DNA from: an uncultured Roseateles sp.
GTDB taxonomy: Bacteria; Pseudomonadota; Gammaproteobacteria; Burkholderiales; Burkholderiaceae_C
Reading direction: 5' to 3'
Length of the DNA: 64,000 nucleotides
Assembly (NCBI RefSeq): GCF_963422335.1
Contig: NZ_OY729424.1
Coordinates: 4,898,001-4,962,000, forward strand
Part shown: piece after piece, positions 56,892-64,000 of the stretch
How the letters are laid out: each line of letters opens with the position of its first letter
How positions within the stretch are numbered: position 1 is the stretch's first letter
Made by a program: the position numbers and the translations under genes
Notes under the pieces: model-generated
What the model saw: only the letters and a program-made list of their open reading frames with translations
Told to the model about the DNA's origin: nothing
Databases searched by the model: none

Positions 56892-59804
56892 ATGGCCCCG
56901 GCGGACGCCCCTCCAGCAGCCGATGCCGACTATGCGCAGGTCAAGGCGCTGTTCAGCGAGGTCTGCGACCTGCCCGACCGCGCCGCGCAGCGTACCCGCC
57001 TGCAGGAGCTGGGCGCCAGCGAGACGATCAGCCGGCGCGTGCTGGCGCTGATCGGCCACGATGCCACGCAGACCACCCACTTCGCCGTCCCGGTGGCCGG
57101 CATGCTGGCCAGCGCCGCCGGCACCGAGCTCAAACCGGGTGAGCGGCTGGGCGCCTGGACTCTGCGCTCCGAACTGGGCCATGGCGGCATGGGCATGGTC
57201 TACCTGGCCGAGCGCAGCGACGGTCACTACCAGCAACGCGCCGCGATCAAGCTGCTGCGTGGCTGGTCGGGCGAGGCGGCGCTGGCGCAGCTGGCGCGCG
57301 AGCGCCAGATCCTGGCTTCGTTGAACCACCCGCACATCGCACGGCTGATCGACGGTGGCACCACGCCGGGCGGCCAGCCCTATCTGGTGATGGACTATGT
57401 CGAGGGCCTGCGCATTGACAGCTATGTGCGCCAGCAGGACCTGGGGCTGGAGGCGACGCTGGACCTGTTCGTGATGGTCTGCGAGGCCGTGGCCTATGCG
57501 CACCGGCAACTGGTGGTGCACTGCGACATCAAGCCCGGCAATGTGCTGGTGGGCACCGATGGCCGGGCCATGCTGCTGGACTTCGGCATCGCCCAGCTGC
57601 AACAGGGGCTGCAGGATGGCCCGGCCGAGGCCAGCCTGGCGCTGACGCCGCGCTATGCCAGCCCCGAGCAGCGCGCCGGCGCCACCGCCAGCAGCGCCAG
57701 CGACATCTACAGCCTGGGCGCCATGCTGGGCGAGCTGCTGGAGTCGCTGGGCCCGCGCGCCGCCCGCCCGCAGGAGTGGCGCGCCATCGTGCAGCGGGCC
57801 ACCGAGCACGAAGCCGAGCGCCGCTACCTGGCGGTGGCGGCCCTGGTCGCCGACCTGCGGCGCTTTCGCCAGCATCTGCCGCTGGTGGCGCTGCCGCATG
57901 GGGCCGGCTATCTGGCCCGCAAGTTCGTGCGCCGCCGCTGGCCCGGGGTGCTGGCCGGCAGCGCCGCACTGACCATGAGCCTGGTCTTCACCCTGCGACT
58001 GGTGCAGGAGCGGGACCGCGCACTGCAGGCCGAGACACAGGCCCGAGAGTCGGCCCGGCAGGCCCAGGTCTCGGCAGAATCGGCGCTGCGCGCCGGGCAG
58101 ACCGCCATCACCGAGCGCGACCAGGCCACCCGGGCCCGTGCGCTCGCCCAGCACGAGCGCGACGCGGCCGTGGCCGCCGAGGCCAGGGCCGACGGCGAGC
58201 GCCGGCGCGCCGAGGCCGCACGCCAGCAGAGCCAGCAGGAGGCAGACACGACGCGCCAGGTCAGCGACTTTGTCGTCTCGCTGTTCGAGGGGGCCGACCC
58301 CAAGGTCTCGGGCCGGCCCGACCTCAGCGCCGCCACCCTGGTCGACAAGGGCCGCGAGCGGATGGACGGGGAGTTGCGCGGCCAGCCGGCACTGCAGGCC
58401 TCGATGAAGGGCGTGCTCGGCAAGGTCTACGAGAACATCGGCCGGCCGCGCGATGCCGTCGAGCTGTACGAGCAGGCGGTGAACCTGGAGCAGACCGTGC
58501 AGCGCCCCCTGCGCGAAGCGGCGATGCTGAACAACCTGGCGATGGCCCTGTCCAACACCAGCCAGGCCGCGCGCGCGCTGGAGCCGGCGCGCCGCTCGCT
58601 GGCCCTGCGCCAGGCGCGCCTGCCGGCCGATGCGCTGGAACTGGCCGAGTCCCACAACACCCTGGGCTGGGTACTCAGCCGCAACTACGCCTTCGACGAA
58701 GCCCGCCAGCACCTCGACCGCTCGCTGGCCATTCGCCAAGCCAGGCTGGGGCCCGAGCACCTGGATGTCGCCATCACCCTGCACAACCTGGGCATGCTGC
58801 ACCAGCGCGCCGGGCAACTGGCCCTGGCCGAGAACGACTTCCGCCGCGCCCTGGCGATCAAGACCCGCCTGCTCGACGATCAGCATCCCACCGTGCTGAA
58901 CACGGTGCAGACGCTGGCCACCGTGCTGGCCGAGCAGCACCGCACAGACGAGGCGCTGACGCTGCAGCAGCGCGTGCTGATGCAGCGCCGCACGGTGCAT
59001 GGATCGCAGAGCGCGGCGGTGTCGAGTGCGCTGAACGAGCTGGCCGGCATGCTGCAGGACGCCGGACGCAGCGCCGAGGCCATCAGCACCTACGGCGAGG
59101 CCCTGGCGCTGACCGAGCAGTTGCTTGGCCGGCGCACGCTCAGCTCGGCCGTGCAGATCAACAACCTCGCCACCGCGCTGGACGACCTCGGCGACCCGGC
59201 CGCCGAGAGCCGCTACCGCGAGTCGCTGGCGATCCGGCAGGACCTGGTCAAGCCCGACGATCTGAGCCTGGCGCGGGCACAGCACAACCTCGGCCGCTGG
59301 CTGCTGCGGGCCGGCCGCCTCGACGAGGCCCGGCCGCTGCTGGAGCAGGCCGCCGCGTTGCGCCGCGCCAAGCTGCCCGCGGCCGGCAACGACCGCATCG
59401 ACGCCGAGCTGTCGCTGGCCGAAAGCCGGCTGCTGGACGGCGATCTGCCGGCCGCCGAGGCCGGTGTGGCCTTCGTCGCCGCGCAGGAGGGCAGGCTGCA
59501 GCCGCTGCGCCGGGTTGCGCTGTGGCGCGCCCAGGCGCTGCTGGCCCGGCAGCGCGGTGCCACCTCGCAGGCGCTGGAGCGGCAGCAGGCGGCATTGCAG
59601 CTGGCCAGCGCCACCGTCGGACCCGGCCATCCGGTGCTGCTGCGGCTGCGCATCGAACTGGCCGAGCTGGCTGCAGGCCTGGAGGGCGGTGAAGCGCTGC
59701 GCAGGCAGGACATCGCCGCCGCCATCACCACCCAGCATGCGCAATCCCCGCTACGGGCCCGTGCGCTGAGGCTGGACCGTCTGCTCGCCCAGGACAAACC
59801 CTAG
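56892..59804 (+). CDS. Transmembrane Ser/Thr protein kinase with TPR repeats
   Basis: A 970-residue Hanks-type kinase. The cytoplasmic kinase domain lies at about 88-330: Gly loop LGHGGMGMV, Lys120 in AAIKLL, catalytic loop HCDIKPGN (H210, D212, N217), DFG at 230-232, and activation segment ending YASPEQ. The usual Arg of HRD is Cys211. One transmembrane helix (352-370) leads to a charged coiled coil (about 371-460) and an outer region of many TPR units (about 500-760, e.g. LAESHNTLGWVLSRNYAFDEA). It follows the ECF gene by 12 bases and is probably its activator. Confidence 0.92.
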   Translation: MAPADAPPAADADYAQVKALFSEVCDLPDRAAQRTRLQELGASETISRRVLALIGHDATQTTHFAVPVAGMLASAAGTELKPGERLGAWTLRSELGHGGMGMVYLAERSDGHYQQRAAIKLLRGWSGEAALAQLARERQILASLNHPHIARLIDGGTTPGGQPYLVMDYVEGLRIDSYVRQQDLGLEATLDLFVMVCEAVAYAHRQLVVHCDIKPGNVLVGTDGRAMLLDFGIAQLQQGLQDGPAEASLALTPRYASPEQRAGATASSASDIYSLGAMLGELLESLGPRAARPQEWRAIVQRATEHEAERRYLAVAALVADLRRFRQHLPLVALPHGAGYLARKFVRRRWPGVLAGSAALTMSLVFTLRLVQERDRALQAETQARESARQAQVSAESALRAGQTAITERDQATRARALAQHERDAAVAAEARADGERRRAEAARQQSQQEADTTRQVSDFVVSLFEGADPKVSGRPDLSAATLVDKGRERMDGELRGQPALQASMKGVLGKVYENIGRPRDAVELYEQAVNLEQTVQRPLREAAMLNNLAMALSNTSQAARALEPARRSLALRQARLPADALELAESHNTLGWVLSRNYAFDEARQHLDRSLAIRQARLGPEHLDVAITLHNLGMLHQRAGQLALAENDFRRALAIKTRLLDDQHPTVLNTVQTLATVLAEQHRTDEALTLQQRVLMQRRTVHGSQSAAVSSALNELAGMLQDAGRSAEAISTYGEALALTEQLLGRRTLSSAVQINNLATALDDLGDPAAESRYRESLAIRQDLVKPDDLSLARAQHNLGRWLLRAGRLDEARPLLEQAAALRRAKLPAAGNDRIDAELSLAESRLLDGDLPAAEAGVAFVAAQEGRLQPLRRVALWRAQALLARQRGATSQALERQQAALQLASATVGPGHPVLLRLRIELAELAAGLEGGEALRRQDIAAAITTQHAQSPLRARALRLDRLLAQDKP

Positions 59805-59902
59805 GATCTGACAGCTTCCCGGCGTCCAGCGCCCTTACTCCATTGCCACCCTTCGCCGACCCAGGACGGCCAAGCCAGATCAACCGGAGTACAGGAGCAG
59901 CC

Positions 59903-60577
59903 ATGACCACCCCACACCCTTGCAACCCCTGCGCAAAGCCACTCGCGCGCAGGGCCCTTGCCCTCGTCACCCTGGCCATGGCGGCCGCTGCCAGCCAGGC
60001 GGCCACGGTCTCGTTCGCGGGCGACTTCATGCGGGACGACGACCTGTTCAGCACCACCCTCGTGCTCGGTGCAGCCGATGTGCTGAGCGTGCAGACCTTC
60101 TCCTTCGCCGGCGGCCTGAGCGCCCAGGCCGGGCCCGTCGCAGCCGGCGGCTTTGCCCCGGTGCTGGCCCTGTTCATCGAGGGCGGCGAGCTGTTGCAGC
60201 TGGCCCGCGGCAGCAGCAATGTCTGCGGCCCGGGCACCGGCGCGGCGGACCCGGTGAGCGGTTTCTGCTGGGACGCGCAATTCAGCGTCGCCCTGCCCGC
60301 TGGCCACTACACCCTGCTGCTCTCGCAGGACGGCAACGAACCGCTGGGCAGCCTGCTCACCGATGGCTACTCGCAGGCCGGCCAGCCCGACTACACCGGC
60401 ATCAACTACCTGGGCCAGAGCGGTCACCGCTTCGTGCAGGTCGATGCCACGCAACGCAGCGGCCACTGGGCCCTGGACCTGCAGGCCAGCACCGTGCCGG
60501 AAACCGCCACGGCGCTGCTGACGCTGCTCGGGCTGGGCGGACTGAGTGCCGCGCGCCGCCTTGTCGCCCCCCACTGA
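59903..60577 (+). CDS. Secreted DVUA0089-like protein with PEP-CTERM-type anchor
   Basis: A 224-residue secreted protein. A long signal region ends MAAAASQA. The central domain (SFAGDFMRDDDLFSTTLVLG, QTFSFAGGLSA, GGFAPVLALFIEG, HYTLLLSQDGN) resembles the DVUA0089 group of PEP-CTERM proteins. The C terminus has VPETATALLTLLGLGGL followed by AARRL, a PEP-CTERM-like sorting tail in which PEP has become PET. Such tails normally direct processing by exosortase. The start ATG 59903 follows CAGGAG. It follows the kinase gene by 98 bases and precedes two DNRLRE-collagen genes by 13 bases. Confidence 0.78.
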   Translation: MTTPHPCNPCAKPLARRALALVTLAMAAAASQAATVSFAGDFMRDDDLFSTTLVLGAADVLSVQTFSFAGGLSAQAGPVAAGGFAPVLALFIEGGELLQLARGSSNVCGPGTGAADPVSGFCWDAQFSVALPAGHYTLLLSQDGNEPLGSLLTDGYSQAGQPDYTGINYLGQSGHRFVQVDATQRSGHWALDLQASTVPETATALLTLLGLGGLSAARRLVAPH

Positions 60578-60590
60578 AGCAGGAGATAAC

Positions 60591-61646
60591 ATGCACACCA
60601 AAGCCTCACCCATCGCCTTGGCCCTGGCCCTGCTCCACGGCGGCGCCTGGGCCCTGGACGCGCCGTTGGCCGCCGACGCCCACGTCAGCAGCCTCGTTGC
60701 CACCAGCAATTTCGGCAGCCTGCCCAACCTCAATGTCGGCGGTGGCGCCGCCGCGCTGCTGCGCTTCGACCTGTCCACCCTGCCGCCGGCCACCACGGCG
60801 GCCAAGCTGGTCAAGGCCAATCTGATCCTCTACGTCAACCGGGTCGGCGCGGCCGGGGCCATCGAGGTGCAGACGGTCAACGGCGGCTGGTCGGAGGCCA
60901 CCGTCACCGCGGCGACGATGCCACCGACCTCGGGCGCCGGCAGCGGCGTGACGGCACCCATAGCCGCCGCCAACCAGTTCGTCAGCGTCGACCTGACCGC
61001 CCTGGTCAAGGACTGGATCAGCAACCCCGGCATGAACTTCGGCGTCGCGCTGCAGGCCGCGCTCGGCGCACCCGGCACCGTGGCCTTCTTCGACAGCAAG
61101 GAGAACACCGCCAGCGCCCACGTCGCACGGCTGGATCTGACGCTGGCCGACCAGGGGCCGGCCGGCGCCAGGGGCGCGACGGGCGCCACCGGGCCCAAGG
61201 GAGACACCGGTGCGGCCGGAGCAAAGGGCGACACGGGCCCGGCTGGAGCGAAAGGTGACACCGGTCCTGCCGGTCCGAAGGGCGACACCGGCCTCACCGG
61301 CGCGACCGGCGCCCGCGGCGTCACCGGTGCGGCCGGACCGATCGGTGCCACAGGCCCGGCAGGGCCGGTGGACGTGGTCTACCTGCGCACGACCTTCGAC
61401 GCCTCCGGCAACCACCTCCACGACCACAATCTTCAGTGCCCGGCCAACCGCGTGCTGATGAGCGGCGGATGCGGTCACCGCGACTTCAACACGGCGGCCA
61501 GCGACATCAGGATCGAGTATGCGGGGCCGCATGACAGCGCGCCTCGGAGTGCCTACCGCTGCATCGTCGAAAACACCAGCAGTTCCTCCCGCGCGATCCT
61601 GATGTACGCCGTGTGCGCGTCGGCCACCAACGTCAGCGGCCCGTGA
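60591..61646 (+). CDS. Surface protein: DNRLRE domain, collagen-like stalk, Cys-rich head (copy 1)
   Basis: A 351-residue exported protein. Signal peptide (about 1-21) is followed by a DNRLRE-type domain at about 25-185 (LAADAHVSSL, LRFDLSTLP, VKDWISNPGMNFGVAL, FFDSKENTASAHVARLDL). Collagen-like GXY repeats run from 189 to 260 (24 triplets, many GDT and GPA). The C-terminal head of about 90 residues has conserved cysteines (QCPANRVLMSGGCGHRD, AYRCIVEN, MYAVCAS). Collagen-like stalks form triple-helical fibres; the head probably trimerises or binds a ligand. Copy 2 follows after 49 bases. Confidence 0.85.
   Translation: MHTKASPIALALALLHGGAWALDAPLAADAHVSSLVATSNFGSLPNLNVGGGAAALLRFDLSTLPPATTAAKLVKANLILYVNRVGAAGAIEVQTVNGGWSEATVTAATMPPTSGAGSGVTAPIAAANQFVSVDLTALVKDWISNPGMNFGVALQAALGAPGTVAFFDSKENTASAHVARLDLTLADQGPAGARGATGATGPKGDTGAAGAKGDTGPAGAKGDTGPAGPKGDTGLTGATGARGVTGAAGPIGATGPAGPVDVVYLRTTFDASGNHLHDHNLQCPANRVLMSGGCGHRDFNTAASDIRIEYAGPHDSAPRSAYRCIVENTSSSSRAILMYAVCASATNVSGP
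61155..61370 (+). repeat. Collagen-like GXY-coding repeat, 24 triplets
   Basis: Every ninth base begins a Gly codon in this stretch, encoding 24 uninterrupted GXY triplets such as GAT, GDT, GPA and GAK. It is GC-rich and internally repetitive and should be prone to length change by slippage or recombination, including with the similar tract at 62266-62409. Confidence 0.9.
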
Positions 61647-61695
61647 ACAGCGCGCAAGCCTCCTGCGTTGTTCCGTTCTTCTGAAGGAGACCTCC

Positions 61696-62694
61696 ATGCC
61701 CTCGCCTCGCCATCGTCTGGCCCTGGCCCTGTTCGCGCTGGCGGCGGCGGGCCGCTGCGCAGCCCTCGATCTGCCACTGGCTGCCGATGCCCATGTCAAC
61801 CTCGGCCTGCCCAGCGCCAACTTCGGCGCCCTGGGCACCCTGAATGTCGGCAACGGCTCCAGCGCGCTGCTGCAGTTCGATGTCTCACCGCTGCCTGTCG
61901 GCTTGAACAGCGCCAAGCTGGTGAAGGCCACGCTGAAGCTCTACGTGAACCGGGTCGGCTCGGCCGGTGCGTTGGAGTTGCAGCGCATCAACAGCGCCTG
62001 GTCCGAGGCCGCGGTGACGGCGGGCAACGCGCCCGCACTGGGCGGCCCCGGCACCGGGCCGGTGCTGGCGGTGACCCAGGCCAACCAGTACCTGCTGGCC
62101 GACGTGACCGCCTGGGTGAAGGACTGGATCAGCAACCCGGGCGCCAATTTCGGTATCGCATTGACGCCGTCTCTCGGCGCGCCCGGCACCATCGTGTTCC
62201 TGGACAGCAAGGAGAACACCGCCACCGGCCACCTGCCACAGCTGGACCTGACGCTGGCCGACCAGGGGCCTATCGGTCCGAGGGGAGCGACGGGGGCCAC
62301 CGGCGCGACTGGAGCCGCCGGTGCAACAGGGGCGACCGGCATGCAGGGGACCAAGGGCGATAAGGGCGATAAAGGCAATACCGGAGATACCGGCCCGGCG
62401 GGACCGGTGACGCTGCGCTATATCCAGTACACCCATACCGTCCCCAGCAACAGCTACGCCAACATACCGCTGGTCTGTCCGATGGGGACCGTCGTGATCA
62501 GCGGCGGTTGCGGCCACCGCGACGACAACGATGCCGCCAAGGACATCAAGGTCAACTACTCCGGCCCCGAGCCCGGCTCGGAACGGCTGTACTACTCGTG
62601 CCGGGTGACCAATAGCAATCTGTTCTCCAGCCGCGCCGTGCGGGTGTACGCGGTCTGCGGCTCAGTCACCAGCGTCAGCCTCACCGTCAACTGA
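61696..62694 (+). CDS. Surface protein: DNRLRE domain, collagen-like stalk, Cys-rich head (copy 2)
   Basis: A 332-residue paralogue of the preceding gene with the same order: signal peptide (about 1-24), DNRLRE domain to about residue 188 (LPLAADAHVNLG, VKDWISNPGANFGIAL, FLDSKENTATGHLPQLDL), collagen stalk 191-238 (16 triplets, including GDK and GMQ), and Cys-rich head (CPMGTVVISGGCGHRD, YYSCRVTN, VYAVCGS). The TLADQGP junction before the stalk is identical in both copies. It is preceded by a GAAGGAG-type ribosome site. The stalk is shorter and less Pro-rich than in copy 1. Confidence 0.85.
   Translation: MPSPRHRLALALFALAAAGRCAALDLPLAADAHVNLGLPSANFGALGTLNVGNGSSALLQFDVSPLPVGLNSAKLVKATLKLYVNRVGSAGALELQRINSAWSEAAVTAGNAPALGGPGTGPVLAVTQANQYLLADVTAWVKDWISNPGANFGIALTPSLGAPGTIVFLDSKENTATGHLPQLDLTLADQGPIGPRGATGATGATGAAGATGATGMQGTKGDKGDKGNTGDTGPAGPVTLRYIQYTHTVPSNSYANIPLVCPMGTVVISGGCGHRDDNDAAKDIKVNYSGPEPGSERLYYSCRVTNSNLFSSRAVRVYAVCGSVTSVSLTVN
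62266..62409 (+). repeat. Collagen-like GXY-coding repeat, 16 triplets
   Basis: Sixteen uninterrupted GXY triplets begin directly after the shared LADQ junction. The first half is dominated by GAT, the second half by charged GDK/GNT/GDT units. It is two-thirds the length of the tract in the upstream paralogue. Confidence 0.9.
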
Positions 62695-62706
62695 GGCGTC
62701 TCAGCC

Positions 62707-63324
62707 TCAAACCGGGAACTTGCGGCGGTACAGCAGCACCACGGCGTCGAGCACGGCGCGGCTGAGCTGGTCACGCACGTCCAGGTCGCCCAGGCGCTGG
62801 GCGTCTTCGGGACTGAGGTCTTCCTCGTCGCCGCCCAGCAGCGCGATCGGCACCAGGGCCGCACCGATCTCGGCGTCGTCGAACAGAGTGCCCCAGCCCT
62901 CGGGGTCCATCGCCACGGCCTGCAGGAAGCCCATGCACCAGACCTCGGCATCGACCAGATCGCGGTCATCGACCTCGGCCACGCTGAAGATGGGCTGCCA
63001 GGCCTCGCCCTTGTCCCGCAGCTCGATGGCAATACTCTGCAGATGGCGCAGCACCAGCAGGGTGGCACGCTTGCGCTGCTTGTTGCTGGGGAAGGGTGCA
63101 TTGCCCTCGCCATCACCGCCCCAGACGGCCGGCAGCCAGTCAGCGCCGGGCCGCTGGCTCAAATCGCCCGGACCGATCAGCAGCGCCGTCAGATAGCCAT
63201 CCATGGCCTCGATATTCATCGCCTCGTCCGAGGGCAGCTCTTGCAGCAGATCGTCCAGCGCGTTGAGTTCGTCGTCGCTCAGCGGCGCGTTGTCGGTTTG
63301 CGGGTTGTATTGGGGGTAGTCCAT
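62707..63324 (-). CDS. YecA/UPF0149-family protein
   Basis: A 205-residue acidic helical protein of the UPF0149 (YecA/YgfB) family, with LSDDELNALDDLLQELP near the N terminus, AMDGYLTALLIGPGDL and VWCMGFLQAVAMDPEGW. The C-terminal SEC-C zinc motif found in some YecA proteins is not present; it ends LYRRKFPV. It has no signal peptide. Function is unclear in most species; some homologues bind ribosomes or regulate transcription. It converges with the copy-2 collagen gene. Confidence 0.88.
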   Translation of the reverse strand: MDYPQYNPQTDNAPLSDDELNALDDLLQELPSDEAMNIEAMDGYLTALLIGPGDLSQRPGADWLPAVWGGDGEGNAPFPSNKQRKRATLLVLRHLQSIAIELRDKGEAWQPIFSVAEVDDRDLVDAEVWCMGFLQAVAMDPEGWGTLFDDAEIGAALVPIALLGGDEEDLSPEDAQRLGDLDVRDQLSRAVLDAVVLLYRRKFPV

Positions 63325-63391
63325 GGGCGGGGCACAGTGGTTGGATACGGTAGGAATACCGTGAGCCTACCGCACTGCGCCCCGCCCCGGC

Positions 63392-64000
63392 TCAGGCCGC
63401 TTGCGGCTCGAGCCGGAAGGCGCTGACGGCATTGACCAGCACCCGGGCCTGCTGGCTCAGGCTGTCGGCCGCCGCCGCCGATTGCTCGACCAGGGCGGCG
63501 TTCTGCTGCGTTGCCTCGTCCAGATCGGCCACCGCCTGGTTGATCTGGACGATGTCGCGGCCCTGCGCCTGTGCCGCCGCGCCCAGTTGAGCGATCAAGG
63601 CCACCACGCGCGCCACCTGGGCGTGGATGTCCTGCATGCTGGAGCCGGCCGAGCCGACCAGGCGCGAGCCTGCCTCGACCTTCTCGACGTTGCTGGCGAT
63701 CAGCGACTTGATCTCGCGCGCAGCGCTGGCCGAACGCTGGGCCAGATTGCGCACCTCGGCGGCGACGACGGCAAAGCCGCGCCCCTGCTCGCCGGCCCGT
63801 GCCGCCTCCACCGCCGCGTTGAGCGCCAGGATATTGGTCTGAAAGGCAATGCCGTCGATCACGCCAACGATGTCGGCGATGCGCTGCGATGCCGCATTGA
63901 TGTCGGTCATCGTGGCGATCACCTGACCCACCACCTGGTCGCCGCGCTGCGCGGCCCCGTTCGCGGCCTGGGCATAGTCGTTGGCCTGCCGCGCGGTCTC
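63392..64000 (-). CDS. Methyl-accepting chemotaxis protein, C-terminal part (truncated by window)
   Basis: The minus-strand frame is open from the window edge (64000) to the stop at 63392, giving 202 residues of a receptor signalling domain. The hairpin-tip motif is GIAFQTNILALNAAVEAARAG, followed by GRGFAVVAAEVRNLAQRSA and the adaptation region with NAALVEQSAAAADSLSQQA. The N-terminal sensor and membrane parts lie beyond the window. It ends LEPQAA without a CheB/CheR docking pentapeptide. The cell is therefore probably motile by chemotaxis-controlled flagella or pili. Confidence 0.95.
   Translation of the reverse strand, partial: ETARQANDYAQAANGAAQRGDQVVGQVIATMTDINAASQRIADIVGVIDGIAFQTNILALNAAVEAARAGEQGRGFAVVAAEVRNLAQRSASAAREIKSLIASNVEKVEAGSRLVGSAGSSMQDIHAQVARVVALIAQLGAAAQAQGRDIVQINQAVADLDEATQQNAALVEQSAAAADSLSQQARVLVNAVSAFRLEPQAA

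Noticed and set aside
56886..59744. A 952-codon antisense frame and a 638-codon +1-shifted frame within the kinase gene
   Set aside because: Both are by-products of high third-position GC in a long gene; neither has recognisable motifs or ribosome sites.

Overview
The window is chromosomal DNA of a high-GC betaproteobacterium. It is most likely Burkholderiales of the Roseateles/Paucibacter/Rubrivivax type; this is inferred from gene order and protein style, with no database search. Pointers are the nine-gene run yebC-purD-plsC-hemF-nadD-rsfS-rlmH-maf-rng, the tolB-pal-cpoB block and the AcrAB-OprM efflux set. Coding density is very high, neighbouring genes often overlap by ATGA or GTGA, and no gap without a gene exceeds about 170 bases. 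I found no phage, insertion sequence or CRISPR array.

Layout. 1-5.4 kb: a thiol dioxygenase plus four-domain rhodanese pair, a solute-binding-like protein, a glutathione S-transferase, a frameshifted DOPA-dioxygenase-family gene and an aldo/keto reductase. 5.4-7.4 kb: a divergent SDR/LysR pair. 7.4-18.4 kb: one minus-strand gene train consisting of FecI-like sigma, FecR-like regulator, TonB receptor, MFS transporter, D-aminopeptidase-like serine hydrolase, M81 (MlrC-like) metallopeptidase, alpha/beta hydrolase and amino-acid permease. It reads as a complete capture, import and hydrolysis pathway for a peptide- or amide-type compound and resembles the microcystin mlrB/C/D genes. This is the strongest candidate for an undescribed system here.

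18.5-25.4 kb: two tRNA-Lys genes with their own promoter and terminator, tcdA, a YeeE/YedE transporter, cpoB-pal-tolB, an AhpD-like protein, an orphan solute-binding protein and a tandem nested-hairpin repeat. 25.4-33 kb: the housekeeping operon from rng back to yebC; its RsfS carries a 120-residue histone-H1-like tail. 33-38.7 kb: a HerA/DUF853 ATPase, an N-formylglutamate amidohydrolase-family protein, a membrane protein and a LytS/LytTR two-component pair followed by a 2TM protein.

38.7-45.4 kb: an acrR-like gene divergent from acrA-acrB-oprM, with an almost canonical AcrR operator between them. 45.4-52.6 kb: a small secreted VYQP-repeat protein, glnS, an alpha/beta hydrolase, and a cupin / ECF sigma / double-cupin set ending in a PLP decarboxylase. 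52.7-56.2 kb: a lipoprotein combining a degenerate DUF2268-like domain with a NodB deacetylase, a DUF1127-like gene divergent from a LysR gene, and a DUF938 methyltransferase.

56.3-62.7 kb: an ECF sigma factor next to a transmembrane Ser/Thr kinase with TPR repeats, followed on the same strand by a PEP-CTERM-like secreted protein and two DNRLRE-collagen surface proteins. This may be a phospho-signalling unit with surface-protein outputs. 62.7-64 kb: a YecA/UPF0149 protein and the C-terminal part of a chemotaxis receptor running off the window end.
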